From the NCBI GenBank assembly GCA_963971305.1, contig OZ020309.1, forward strand, positions 19,089,001-19,153,000: a stretch of 64,000 nt of DNA. Direction: 5' to 3'. Origin of the DNA: Arcuatula senhousia (lineage: Eukaryota > Mollusca > Bivalvia > Mytilida > Mytilidae). Below the pieces are notes generated by a model. That model did no database searches. It was given only the letters and a program-made list of their open reading frames with translations, and was not told the DNA's origin. The position numbers and the translations under genes are program-made. Within the stretch, counting starts at the first letter, position 1. Every line of letters begins with the position of its first letter. Positions 10,920 through 23,257 of the stretch are shown here, one piece after another.

Positions 10920-11767
10920 ATTAACTATAAAAACATCCAATTAAGGGTGGGGATTATGGGGCCAACTAAAGGATAACCAAGTTATTTATTACCTGTTAAA
11001 AATATATAAAATATTTAAAAAAAAATGTATTGTTGGTTCACATAGTTAGGTTCAAAACAGGGTGTTAAGAATATTCTTTTTTTTCTAAATCCTTTTTACA
11101 TGTATTTAATATTCTTTTTGATTTAACTGTTTTCAATTCTTTTCCATTTTATGTTGACTTTTAAGGATGTTCACTTATACAAAGTTCTTATGATTTTTTT
11201 AATCCTGTATGCTTGTATTGTTTTCTTTCCATTTCTAATCTGATTCTTAACCGATGTTGACTTTTTAATATTAACAGAATATTTGTTGATGAAATCTTTA
11301 AATAATTACAAATGTACAATCAAACAATATAACAATACGTGTTATCCACGACGAAAAATGTAATATTTCCACACAAGCAATACAAAAATTTAGAAACACT
11401 GTCGAATAGACCTGTGTAAATGTTTAACTAAAAGTTATTGGTTTTAGACTGAACGCTGTCAGTATGAGTATCAATGTAAAAACTGTATTTCTTCCGTTTT
11501 GATGTGGTTATTGCTCCATACCAGACTTGAATCTAGCTTATATATAGAATCAAACAAGAGTGACCTAATATGTTCTGGAAGGCCATTATTTCTTGCTATT
11601 GCAACACGTAAGACTTGCTATCGGGAGAACCTTCAGAATAAGTCAATCCAGTCAACAAGATGATACACAAACACGTGATAATATCGCATCTGTTATATAC
11701 GTTTGTATTTGAGATATTGAGAAATTGTTAACTTTTCTATGGCTTTGAAGTCACATATGAATTTAGA
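10920..11767. other. no gene; edge of a larger repeat
   Basis: Sequence 10914-10985 is similar in inverted orientation to 13895-13960 ('ttaattggatgttnttat' then 'taattatcaaatgttgg'), so this repeat family extends beyond the inverted arms. Nothing else is recognised. Confidence 0.5.
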
Positions 11768-11815
11768 GTAATAAACTCCATTTGCTGGAGCTAACCGAGT
11801 GTTGCTGCACAAGAA
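11768..11815 (-). mobile_element. small fragment of the endonuclease-less Penelope-type RT frame
   Basis: 'ataaactccatttgctggag' followed by 'gtgttgctgcacaagaa' matches 25634-25683 inside the RT frame at 25425-26537, in the same orientation, over about 48 bp. Flanking sequence does not match. Confidence 0.6.
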
Positions 11816-11992
11816 ACCTGACAAAAAAACTCACATAAGCAGTTGTACGTAATATATTCATTGGTATCATTTTTAATCAAAATACGAAAGTGATCTCCAA
11901 AAACCTATATTTTTTTTCTGCTTAAGCTTTCCGTACAGAAATACCATAGAAAATTGAGTAAATGCCAACAATATATTAATAAACGAACAAGA

Positions 11993-13235
11993 AGCTCCCA
12001 GGAGCCTGAATCGCTCACCTGGTCTTAATGTCAACCCTTTGAAGACTTTTGTATAGCTAAATGAGCTGAATGTTTAAGCAATAAAAAGCTTTTCTCTATC
12101 TGCAATAGTTTTCATTCCAAAGCAAAAAACACTATTTTTCACCTTTAAAGGGCCATAACTCCTTAAAGGGGTCATCTGACAACTTCGACCTTAAAAAGAC
12201 TTTTGTAGAGCTTATTAAGCTGAACATTTAAGCAAGCAACATCTTTTCTCTATCTGCAAAACTTTTCTTTCTTTAGGCCAAAAACACTATTGTTTGCCTT
12301 TAAGGGGCCGTAACCACTATAAGGGGTCATCTGGCAACTTTGACCCTATGAAAACTTTTGTAGAGCTAAATGAGCTGAACATTTAAGCAAGCAACAACTT
12401 TTCTCTATCTGCAATAGTTTTCATTCCATAGGCCAAAAACACTATATTTTGCCTTTAAGGAGCTGTAACCCCTATAGGGGGTCATCTGACAACTTCGACC
12501 ATAGGAGACTTTTGTAGAGCTAATTAAGCTGAACATTTAAGCAAGCAACATCTTTTCTCTATCTGCAATAGCTTTCATTCTATAGGCCAAAAACACTATT
12601 TTTTGCCTTTAAGGGGCTGTAACCCCTATAAGGGGTCATCTGACAACTTCGACCCTATGGAGGCTTGTGTAGAGCTAAACGAGCTGAACATTTAAGCAAG
12701 CAACAGCTTTTCTCTATCTGCAATAGTTTTCATTCTATAGGCCAAAAACTCTATTTTTTGCCTTTAAGGGGCCATAACCCCTATAAGGGGTCATCTGACA
12801 ACTTTGACCTTATATAGACTTTTGTAGAGCTAAATGAGCTGAACATTTAAGCAAGCAACAGCTTCTCTCTATCTGCAATAGTTTTCATTCCATAGGCCAA
12901 AAAATGAAAAAAATGCTATTTTTCACCTTTAAGGGGCCGTAACTCCCATGAGGGGTCATCTGACAACTTCGATTCAATGAAGACTTTTGTAGAGCTTTTG
13001 ATGCTGAAGCAGTAACGTGGCATCAGATTTCATCTATCTCTTATACTTTTTGATTTACAAGCCAAAAACAGTAGTCTGACCCCCTGGTCTATTTTTAGCA
13101 ACGGCGGCCATGTTTTTCGACGAATCAAAAATCCCCACATCAGTTCTGTGGGGGATACCCTAAAGTACCACCAGACCAAATTTGGTTTGAATCTGTGCAG
13201 CCGTTTCAGAGGAGAAGAAGTTTGAAGAAAAGTTA

Positions 13236-13266
<31 letters not shown>

Positions 13267-13330
13267 ACGACCACGACGACGGACGCCAAGTGATGGCAAT
13301 AGCTCACATGGCCTTTGGCCAGGTGAGCTA
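11993..13330 (+). repeat. hairpin-ended element with about seven ~155-bp internal units
   Basis: Starts 'agctcccaggagcctgaatc' and 'gctcacctgg', ends with the hairpin at 13301-13329. The interior repeats 'gacttttgtagagcta', 'gaacatttaagcaagcaac', 'ttttctctatctgcaa' and 'gggccataaccccta' about every 155 bp from 12043 to 12985. An 'acg' triplet tract lies at about 13235-13270. The conserved 3' part ('gcggccatg', 'cagccgtttcagaggagaag') recurs in the 18.5- and 27.7-kb copies. Confidence 0.85.
13301..13329. repeat. terminal hairpin of the element
   Basis: AGCTCACATGGCC - TTT - GGCCAGGTGAGCT folds into a stem with one mismatch. The other copies at 19176-19206 and 27724-27754 keep the stem with paired changes. 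Confidence 0.85.
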
Positions 13331-13335
13331 AAAAA

Positions 13336-13894
13336 AAGAACCAAACTGACAAACAAACACATATTAAAGTTTTTTTTTTTCGGACATCGGCACACGTTGG
13401 CTAAAACGTTATAATGTGGCAGGGTCTTGACTTTGTCCCATTCTATTCTGTCTTTAAAGCCCTCTGCTGGATTTTCCATCATTTACAACATGAAATTATC
13501 ATATCTTTTGTCTAAAATCTGATAAATTCATGTATGCACTGAGTTTTGTGAAAAAAGTAGCCCCTGTCAGTGCCATGATGTTTTGGGCCTTGAAAGGCCC
13601 GAGCGTAACTTGAAGCAGTTTCAAAGTCAGTGAAGAAGAAAGTTTTTTTAGATACTATAAAATTATTTTATCTTTAACATTTTTATGCTGAATGATACTG
13701 AATGAGAAAGTAAATATCAAAATGAAAAACGAAAAAAATCATTTATCAATCTTTTAATAAAATTATATATTTACATAAGTTTTATTAGAATAAAACGAGT
13801 TCTTTCTTTAAATGATATGCATTTTACTTTTTTTGTTATTTAACATCAAGCCTTATTCCTACAAAATTTACAGGTGAATTACGGGTACGAAAAT
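13336..13894. other. no gene seen
   Basis: AT-rich sequence. The 150-codon minus frame over 13030-13482 is produced largely by the repeat's acg tract and is not accepted as a gene. Confidence 0.4.
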
Positions 13895-13990
13895 CTAAGC
13901 AATCCTTATGAGGGCCCCTTAATCCCCTCCTTTAATTGGATGTTGTTATTGCTAATTATCAAATGTTGGAGAAACGTGAATAAACCTATT
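13895..13990 (+). repeat. fragment of the foldback family
   Basis: 'attatcaaatgttggagaaa' and 'cgtgaa' are identical to the tip of the 10322-10919 inverted arm; the upstream 65 bp match the inverted sequence of 10920-10985. A single arm only. Confidence 0.65.
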
Positions 13991-15570
13991 ACATTACTAA
14001 GCAACGGACCATTTAACTCGAAAAAGAGGGGGGGGGGGGGGGGCTTAGTTTTTTGTTTTGGTCAGAAAATATTTTCCCCGCGTAGCGCGGAAAAGTTTTT
14101 TTTCTTTTTTGAAGACGTCGCGACAGAATATTTTTTTTCATTATTAGCATTATTTTAAAAAGCAGAAATCCTTCTTCAGAACATTTTTTTACCCTCTGCT
14201 GCCAAAATAATTCTTTTTTTTTTATCAAAAATCGTTTTCAAAATATTTTAGGAAAAAACAAGCCCTCAGCCGTAAAGTTAAATTGTCGGTTCCTTATAAA
14301 ATATCTATGAACTATTAAAGCAAACAAAAATAACTGGGATAAACTGATCTTAAGAAGCACCACCAAAAGCCGTTCTTGTCCTTGATTTCATCTAGTTTTA
14401 CAAGCATGACAGTGTGTTAAGAAAACCTGTCGTGTTATTTGCCCTAAATTGTACATTGATATAATCTTACATACATACTACAGTTTTATTTCGAGAGTTA
14501 TATTCACGTGCATGGTATCAGAAAATAAAACAAAACCAGATTACGAGCCATATTCAATTTTTATGAAAGAACCGTAAAGCTACGTAATTTAATTTTCGGA
14601 ATTCTAAGGTATACTTTTACAGAGCCTAGAACTCAGTGTCAAAAAGCAGAAAACGTGTGAAACATTCAAAGTATTGAATGAAGTGTCATACAAAAGAACA
14701 TTTTAAAACTTTCAAAGAATAGTTGTTCAGAACTGATTATGACTTTGCATTGCCGTTTTATAGATAACTAATTGGATTCGATTTTTCTAAACTAATGGTC
14801 CGACAATTTAAAAGCATGTCTTGAAAAAAATGTCCGAAATCAATGCATTCATATAAGTCAAAAGTAGTGCAACTGAATGCTTCTAATTTCAGACTAAATC
14901 GGTCAATTTCATTTCTGCGAAATCCGAGATGGCCGCCCAAAGGCCTCAAAAGCTTTCATCTGATTTATCAGTAACTTCAATATTAAATGCAAACTGAACA
15001 ATTTGAAAAATAGGGTATCTAATAGGATATTAAATGATACCCCGCCACGATATTCACCAATAGTTAAATATATCTATACTACAGCCCGAAAAACGGTGGT
15101 ATTTCAACAAGAGAATGAGAGCTCTTCATCGGTAAAGATAGGAAAGTCCATTCGAATGTTTATTATGGTTGTCAAGTGCATTAAAAGTTCATTTAAGCAA
15201 AAAAAGTTCATTTAATTTTAAGTTTTGTTGTTTAAATGACATATTCTCAATTAAAAGGGTTTATAAAAGAAACAAATTACATTTATAATGCCTGTTATTA
15301 TGTGGATATTTATGCTGGCGTCACCCTTTCCCGATTTAGAACCCGATGGAAAGACGATTAAGATTTTTAAAATCAGGATCTCGCTATTCGTGTTGCCATC
15401 TTTTCTATCGTAGCACCTTCTGAAGAAATTTTCTGACTTCGCGGTGTGTCTTAGGAAATGCAAATGCTCGTTTCCTAATTTGACAAACATCTAACTCGAT
15501 GTGATAAAAATCCGTATCTCATCACTTATAGTTGTGAAACCTATATTTCCCACACATTTTATTAGTTAAG
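13991..15570. other. non-coding stretch with G tract
   Basis: A run of about 15 G lies at 14027-14043. Several 60-80 codon frames (14758-14949, 15003-15215, 15251-15490) have no family resemblance and no splice or signal support. Confidence 0.4.
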
Positions 15571-15817
15571 GTGTTGCTAAAAGGCGGAACGGAAAACGGA
15601 ACTAGGGTGCTGCTAAAAGGTGGAACGGAAAACGGGACGAAAAATGGAACTGAAAAACGGAAACGGAAAAACGGAATTGAAAATTAATAAGAATATGATA
15701 GATTTTAGACTTACTTGGCAATTTTCTTAAATTTTAATGCTAAAAATTGTGTTTTCAGTACTTAACACATCTAATCATTGATGTTTATAATATTAAAGTA
15801 ATTAATTATGATATAAT

Positions 15818-17526
15818 AGAGGTTTCTCAACAAGACACGAATGAACGAAACTCTACGAACGTAACAATGGGGATACATTATTTAAGTATACGAAAACATG
15901 CAAATTAACGACTAGCCTGTTTTTGGGGATCGAGCTTTTACTATCAAAAATTTGATAGTAGACATAAATATTTTTTCGTGTTTTGAATGTCAAAAAATCA
16001 TTAAACCATTAATGTGTTCTTTGTATAGATAGGTAGAATTTCGTTTAGTAACGTTGGCTTTTTCAAGGATTTGATTAATCTCCCTTTGAACGTTTTCATT
16101 TATTATATTACATTTGATAATGAAGAAGCCTTTTATGTCAGCAATAATTGCAGCTCTCCTATATTTTACTAAAGGAACACATCATTATAATCGTTTTCCG
16201 TCGGTTCATTCATCCGCTCGTCCCTCAATCACAAAGAAAAACCTTGATTTGACATTAAAACCCTTATTTATTGAAACAGAAATTATCATTCACCTTTGTA
16301 CATTGTACACTTATAGCCATAAATGTCCTAAGTAAGTTCCAGCACTATATGTTTTAGCTTATTTGTCATGTCATTATGCTTGTATCAATAGATGCACCCT
16401 GTAAATTACAGAAAATTGATCGTGCTGAGCAACGATTCCGGAAATGCTACAATTTTACAAATAAAATATTAGACTAGGAGGCATAGGAAACGCGTGCATC
16501 AAACAAATAATGCATACAAACCATAGAAAGAATAGCTCTTGATTCCATATATAATTATCTTCATGTAGCTGTCCATCGTGACAAGTTGGGATTAAAGCCC
16601 TTAACAAAAATTCAAATTTTGAAGAAAAAAAATCACTTATCATGAAAAGTAGGATCTGATATTGTAATAAATATAGACCAAGTGCTGTTCGTCTATTTGT
16701 CTTACATGTATTAAGGTAGATCATTCTATACTAAATACTTGAAACTGATTATATTAGAACTTTTTGAATTCACAAAATAAAACAAATGATCTTGAAAGAT
16801 ACTTTAACATGTACAACTGTTTGTTAAACTGAATGTATTGAAATCGTACTAAGCGGGGCCAAGGTGGTGACTGTCAATGAGGGCAAACACATTGACTAAA
16901 TCTTCAGCTCCTACCAAACTCTCCCTCTTCCATGTGGTTTTCTATATTGATTGTTTCTTTGTTTCTAACCCCACCCCATATTTCTCATTATCATTTCATG
17001 TTTTGTGTTCATTTTATCATCATTTCATGTTCATCGCCTTCATAAAACCCATATAGTGTTTGCAAGGACATAATCCTGTATAGAAAATCACGTTTTGTTC
17101 TGTTTTATGACTTAAAGGTTTAAGACTTATTTGACACTACAAATGGTTGTGGTGCGGCAATTTTTGCAACCCTCTTACCTTTTCATTTGCATGGTAAAAA
17201 AAACAGAAGCAGACATACGTATACAACCAAATTGACCGCCGTGCTGAAAGGAACTATATTTGTATGTACATTGTAGCTTATGTAAATTGAAATGGCTCTC
17301 GCCCGGGCTCGTGTAACTCTTTGAAGATCATTTTAATGCTATCTTCCTTAAAAACAGTTGTATGACAAAATAACATTTCGTGTTAATGATTTGTTTTCTG
17401 TTACTCTGTATTGCGTTATAGTGAATAATAATGATCATGAAATAAGGGCTCACCGTTTTAGCCTTATGTCGAGTTACGTAGAGTTACGGGATCTTTCGTT
17501 CGTTCGTGTCTTGTTGAGAAATCTCT
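15818..17526. mobile_element. 1.7-kb element with 33-bp inverted termini
   Basis: The left terminus 15818-15850 and right terminus 17494-17526 are inverted copies with two mismatches: AGAGRTTTCTCAACAAGACA then CGAAYGAACGAAA. The flanks are AT-rich (ataat / aatta), consistent with a short TA- or AAT-type target duplication. Interior frames at 16114-16335 and 16455-16724 have no transposase motifs, so the element is probably non-autonomous. Confidence 0.75.
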
Positions 17527-17803
17527 AATTAGCTATTTAAATACCACGTGCTGCGTTAGTTTGTTTTGATATAAAGAACATAAAATATTCCATGCCATTT
17601 TTTAGATATAATGTAAGAATCTTTACAACGTTTTTTTCTGCTTTATTTTTTTTTAACAAAACTTAAAGCTAGGCTAAGTGCTGTTTTCTTTAATCATGCT
17701 AATTGCCGCTGATTCGTGTAGGTTTGTTTTGAATGTACCTATTCCACATCATGTCATTTTCTAATTGTTATTGCGCTGATGTTTCAAACATTAGCATGTA
17801 TCG

Positions 17804-18020
17804 GGGGCTGGGTTTTTAGTGGTTAACGCGTCGTACGGCTAACAAAGAGGTCCGTGGTTTGCTCCTCGTCAGAGGACAAATTTTTCGACTCTCTCCATGC
17901 TCTCCTGGCACTATTTGAAAGGATGGCCAGAAGAAACGGCACAAGAGTCTGAGAGATCAAAAGAGTAGTCCAAATTGAGGATAGCTACAATGGCCATACT
18001 CACTCACTGCAAATTTTAGA
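17804..18020 (+). repeat. candidate tRNA-derived SINE
   Basis: The segment from about 17804 has a tRNA-like head: A-box-like 'tagtggttaacgcg' and, about 40 bp later, B-box-like 'ggtttgctcctc'. No complete cloverleaf is evident, so it is not a tRNA gene. The 3' limit is uncertain. Confidence 0.4.
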
Positions 18021-18250
18021 AGGAAGCATAAAGGTACAAATATGGAAATTCGAACGTCGCAATCGGAAGTCCAACAATGCAAAGACAAAATCAGTTGATA
18101 CAAAAAGAAACAGATAGCATACAAACACATACACATACATTAATCAAAGTAAGCTGCAATCAGCAACGCAACTTACGTCAACGAGATTGAACGGAAGGGC
18201 ACTAACTAGCCTGTTGCAACACACCCATTTCCTTGCGTTTGTAAATTGAG
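18021..18250 (-). repeat. possible very diverged RT-element tail
   Basis: Scattered agreement in spacing with the tail at 25145-25390 ('gaagcataaaggtac', 'cagcaacgcaac', 'gttgcaacacaccc'). Too diverged to be certain. Confidence 0.25.
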
Positions 18251-18500
18251 CACACATCAAATCCGTTTAAGCACGAAAATGCAAAAGTTCTATAAAACCT
18301 GCAACTGAAAGTCTATGATGACATAAGAATATAATTGGTCTGAAATATCGTTTCCTTTTTTATGGATTTAAATTAAAATCTTCTGATTAACTCTTATTTT
18401 TTTTTATAATTCCAAAAAGTAACCAGAGGATATAGGCACATTATTTACTAAAATGAAGTACGTACGTCTAAAGATGTTTGAGAAGAAAAGTAAAACTAGA

Positions 18501-19206
18501 GGCTCCCAGGAGCCTGAATCGCTCAACTGATCTCTTATGCTAAAACCTCTTACCTAGTGCGCAACATGGTCTACATGTACTTGGTAATTAACATGAAAGA
18601 AACTAATTAGGATAGAAACACTTCTAAGACCAAGAATACAAAGTTACAAAGTTTTCCATTTAAAAAAAACATATTAAGTCAACATTGATTGAAAACACTT
18701 AAAAGGATGATTTGACAATTTAGACCCTGAAATCATTTTTGTAGATCTTAATGAGCTGAACAATTTTGCAATGCTACTTTTTCCTCTAGCACTTACAGTT
18801 TTCAAGATAAAGTCCAAACACTGTGTAAATGGTCAATTTTGACGATTAAGGGGAAATACCTCCTATAAGGAGTCGTCCCACAACTTTGACTCAATGGAGA
18901 GTTTAGTAGAGCTTTTGATGCTGTAGAAGGAGGGTTGCTTCGGATTTTCTCTATCTCTTACTATAAGCTTAAAAATATGGTCTGACCCCCCTGTTCTATT
19001 TTTAGTAAAGGCGGCCATGTTGGTTGGTCGACGTTCACAAATTTCACAAACTTGGAAGAGGGCATCTTAAACATCAATTGTACAAAGTTTCAAAGCAATC
19101 CTATTGGTGGTTTCAGAGAAGAAGATGTTTGAAGAAAAGTTAACGGACGGACGACGGACGCTTAACGATGACAATAGCTCACATGACCATTCGGGTCAGG
19201 TGAGCT
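18501..19206 (+). repeat. hairpin-ended element, second copy
   Basis: Starts 'ggctcccaggagcctgaatc', ends in the hairpin 19176-19206 (AGCTCACATGACC ... GGGTCAGGTGAGCT). It carries fewer internal units than the 12-kb copy, but the same 'ggcggccatgttggttg' and 'gtttcagagaagaagatg' blocks near the end. Confidence 0.85.
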
Positions 19207-20104
19207 AAAAAAGCCAAACACATGCCGGATAAATTGAAAGATGTAAAGGTGTACCAATGTCGTGAGTCGGAAAAGACTCATTTTTAATTTCGTAAGACAA
19301 AGAATCACCACAAAATACATATTACAACTTTTTACATATTTTACACAGGACACAGTTTACATATTTCCAAAATTTGACAACGTTTGGCTATTTCTTTAAA
19401 AATTGATAAATTTATCTGTTTGGTCATTGTTGTAATATTTTTTTGGCTTCGTTTTTTTTTATCAAATCTAATACAATACCGATTTTCCAAGTTTTTTACT
19501 CCTAGCGTGTCTAATGAAGGTTAATCCAGAAAAGCACTTCACACGCAGTAAAAATTTGCATTGTACATTTATCAAAATCATTTCAATATGTGGATCGTGT
19601 CTTTCTGGCACATATTCCATATTCTTTCGTATTTAATAAAATTCAATTTTACAGATTGCAATGGTCCTTTTTAAACTTAAGTGGTACAGGCATCTTGAAA
19701 CAAAATGGAAGGCTCATCCCATCAAACTTAACTCCTCCATTGAAACCCCGTCTTGTTGTATAATGCAATTATAGCCAAACAAATAATCATTTTAGCTGCA
19801 TGCCATTTTGACGGATACAATGTAAAATTTCAGTTTTCCTTATTTCTTCAAGTGTATGCAATGAAACAAATCACATATTTGACTAAAAACAAAATTATTA
19901 TGTAAATCTAACATTGAAGTTTAAAACACTTTACTACTAATAAATGTTTGTACTTTACCCCGGCACTAAACCAATTGCAAGCAGGTGCGTCAGAATTCGA
20001 AGAAGTCAAGCAGACACAAAAGCAAAATGTACAAATACAAAATGTTTTGATAGGGCTTTTCATCCTATTCTTTATATAGTTTATACATGTAAATGCTTTA
20101 AAAA

Positions 20105-20128
20105 AGAAGCAGAGGTACCAATGGGGTA
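20105..20128 (-). mobile_element. minimal fragment of the RT-element 3' end
   Basis: 'gaagcagaggtaccaatggg' is identical to the extreme 3' end of the element at 25145, but nothing beyond it matches. Possibly an almost fully truncated insertion. Confidence 0.4.
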
Positions 20129-20450
20129 GTTAATTTACATTAAAATTAAACTTTTCATATCAAAACGTCAAACATGCAGTAAATGTTTAAAGCTTGATAG
20201 CCACTTATAGCTTATACAAGTATGTGCTTTAAAATAATCAATTTACATTCAAAGCAAAATTTCCATACTAAAACGTCAAACAGTAAACGTGTAAAGTAGT
20301 GAAAAATCATTATCGGCATAAAAAATAATAACATTGCGAGGTAAAATTAAAAAAATCAATATTTTAACAATTTTTTAATTCCGTTTTTCCGTTTCCGTTT
20401 TTCTGTTCCGTTTTCCGTTCCGTTTTCCGTCCCGTCTTTTAGCAACACAC

Positions 20451-21624
20451 GTACCGATCGTGGTCTATTCTCGGGTCTATTCGTTATGTTTTTGGCGTGA
20501 CTGTCATAATAGCATTAAAGGTCCTTAGGCAGGCAATGTTGAAGCACCTTTCCTAATGTTTAAGATTCCTTTATGCAATCATAAGAAACAACGCATCTTT
20601 GCATAAGAATAATAATTGCAGACCAAAATTTCAAATGATTAACATTAATAAGTACTTTAAACAAATACCTTAAACCACTGTTTGCTTTGCCAAAAACTAA
20701 ATGTTTCCCGTCTTAAGTCCAACAGATATTTTATTACAATTTCCAAATCTATTAATCGTTTATACTTCACCTAAGGCATATCTTCCGGTGGATATGTAAT
20801 TGCTTTCCGGTAGATGTGTTTTTGTTTTACGTATACACTGTATTCGTTACAGCAACTAGATACTATATATACTCTGTGTGATTTTATTATGCTCCGCGAC
20901 TGTGAAGTTTTACTCTAATTACCATCAAGCTTTTCTCACCAACCAAATATGAGAATAATTTGAAATTTGGCAGATAGCCGTTAAGTATGACAAATTGACC
21001 ACCCAAAGCTATTTTTATTCATGTTGGACTTCTACTTCCTGTATGGGACTGGGCCGATATATAGATTAAAGTGAAACTCCGTCAAATCTTCTTATAAATC
21101 GTACATGTACATTAGAATGATTGAAATTTGCACGGTGGTTATATGTAAATGTGACTCTTTGAGAAATGTGACAAATTATATGTCCTATTTAAGCGACTTT
21201 AAGACCACTCTAACTGCTACTTTTGGTCTAACGCGGGGGCATCTGAGTCCCATGGGCACATTCCTTGATCTTTGATATTGTCAACCGTAAAACGGTGCTG
21301 CTTTTGAAATATTATAATGCCTATAATGTATGTCACAAGACTAGTATTTTTAATATTTTTCAAAGTTATCAAGATTTTGTAGCCAATGTAGAATGAAGTC
21401 TCAAATCAATTAAACGACAGTTTTTCCACTCTTCAGTCATGCCTGTGTAAACTTGTTACCTCTAATGGGGCTCTATACTTAAGTAAATAAAAATGATGTC
21501 TATGTCTTAGTCTTATTGAAAGTCTTATTATATTTGATGTGCATAGATATGAATCTATATTCATGTCATAAAATATTTTAATGGTGAACCTTTTAATTGT
21601 TGACTTACTTGACCGTTACGTCAA
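20451..21624. repeat. 1.17-kb direct repeat, copy A
   Basis: Nearly identical to 23258-24424, about 2807 bp away, from 'gtaccgatcgtggtctattc' to 'gaccgttacgtcaa'. Scattered substitutions and a few small indels only. No coding frame is conserved. Confidence 0.92.
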
Positions 21625-21646
21625 GGAAGGTTCACCATTAAAAGAT
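21579..21646. repeat. 17-bp perfect inverted repeat at the end of copy A
   Basis: TTTTAATGGTGAACCTT is followed about 30 bp later by its exact reverse complement AAGGTTCACCATTAAAA, enclosing a smaller 'cttgac/gtcaag' inversion. Copy B lacks the right arm, where LINE-derived sequence takes over. Confidence 0.8.
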
Positions 21647-21863
21647 TTTATATTTAGATAAAATCCGGAAGGATGTACTATTTATTTAAATATAACAATA
21701 AAATTCATCGAAATATAGTTCTGAGAATCACTTAACAGTTTTCCGTTAGGCTAAGATACCGCATCCTCCTCAAAGCTACATAATACTTTTTATTTCCTTG
21801 TTTATAATTATTAATCTTAAAATTCTTAGAAATGGAAACAGTTGTATGGATACAGAAAATCAA

Positions 21864-22250
21864 GGGGCTCCCAGGAGCATGAATCACGCACCTTGGTCTG
21901 TAGGTTATAAGGCTCTCTTCTGCGCTTTTACCTCTCATCTGACAACCTTATTACGACTTTTGTAGAGCTTAATAATCTGAAGGTTAAAGCAAACAAAAAC
22001 TTTTCACTATCTCCAACATTTTTCATTCTATAGAGCAAGAACATTTAAAAAAGCTACGGTATTTTTGGTCTAAAACGAGGCATAACCCCTACAAGATGTC
22101 GTTTATAACTCCTATAAGAGTTCATCTGCCATATGCGACCCAATGAAAAGTTTTGTAGAGCTTCATGGGCTGAAGGAAACAGCAAGCAACAACTTTTCTC
22201 TATCAACAACGATTTCCATATAGAGGAAGAACATTGTTTTCTGTTCCTTG
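21864..22250 (+). repeat. hairpin-type element, 5' fragment
   Basis: Starts 'ggggctcccaggagcatgaa' and continues with 'acttttgtagagctt', 'ttttcactatctcc' and 'cataacccctac'. The 3' half and terminal hairpin are absent. Confidence 0.7.
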
Positions 22251-23257
22251 TTTAAAAAAGGGGTCTATATGTAACTATTTCATGACTGGATTTGAATTGT
22301 ATGCATTTTATTTTGAACATGGGCCTATCTCAGAACAGCGATCAGTGCCAACTGGCCTCGTTGAAGGCTGCTGGGGGTTGTCCATTGTGGTTTTTCTGAA
22401 TTGCCGCTTGATTGTGGGCTGTGTCGCGTTCACTTATTCCACATCTCATTATTTTCTTTTTGTACATTATCGATACAATTCATACATAAAGAGCTTAAGA
22501 ATTTTGTCCATTAATAACTAGTTAAAACGAAAATATGTATTCTATATAGATGACTGCCTTTCTTTCCCTGACTGTTGTCAACTGTTGTAAAATGTTTCAA
22601 TCACCTTTTTTATAAGTTTTGTTAGATTGGAAAACATACATTTAAAAAGGAAATATTTCGGGAACACTTGTCAAAATAATATTTTGCGTACAGAACATTT
22701 AATATGTATATTTTTTTTTTACTTTGTACACTCAGTTTATGTTTCCTTGTTTTCATATCTATTTGTCTTTCACTTCGACTTTAATAAACTATTGTGGTAT
22801 GCATGTTATAGCTTTTTTAAATTGTATATTTATTAAAAAAAAACTACTAGCTCTAATTTATGTGGATTTATATCCCTTTGCTGCTCAAACATAAATACCA
22901 AACATACCCCCCCCTATTTTTTCTCTAACAAGATCCCGGTGGAAAAATTAGTAAGGAGAGCATAGATAACAGATTTAATATCCCTTGACTTCCCTGTATC
23001 CTTCCCCCGGACCAATAAACGTGGGTCTCCTTTTGGGGTATGTGATGGCAGTGTGAATACACCCGTCACACGCCAGGGAGTTTGACACCTACTAGTGTTG
23101 GACCGCCTGTGGTCCATAAGTTATGAAATGGGTGATTGGTCCCCTAAGAAAGAAAGACAGGCCTGAAAAAAAAACAAAGATAAACCGGGGTCGTATACTT
23201 GAGCCCTTGTTCGGTCGTACTCTACAAAAATTGGGTCCACCTACTAGTTTTAGACCA
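22251..23257. other. no gene seen
   Basis: Frames of 60-95 codons (22234-22521, 22627-22836, 22914-23117, 23123-23335) lack any recognisable motif. No known repeat is seen. Confidence 0.4.

Larger units (their letters stand above)
15571..20448. mobile_element. 4.9-kb element with long inverted termini, no transposase seen
   Basis: Left end 15571-15679 (gtgttgctaaaag then repeated 'cggaacggaaaacgg' blocks ending 'cggaattgaaaa') is matched in reverse complement by 20377-20448. The left end has its tip duplicated (gtgttgctaaaag / gtgctgctaaaag). The right end abuts the 1.17-kb duplicated segment at 20451. No transposase-like frame is present, so it is non-autonomous or decayed. It contains the inverted-repeat element at 15818-17526 and the hairpin element at 18501-19206. 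Confidence 0.65.

Noticed and set aside
13030..13482. 150-codon minus frame
   Set aside because: Runs through the acg triplet tract and the end of a repeat element; the poly-Ser stretch is compositional and other element copies lack the frame.
17804..17880. tRNA gene
   Set aside because: A- and B-box-like motifs are present, but no complete cloverleaf could be drawn; a SINE head is more likely.
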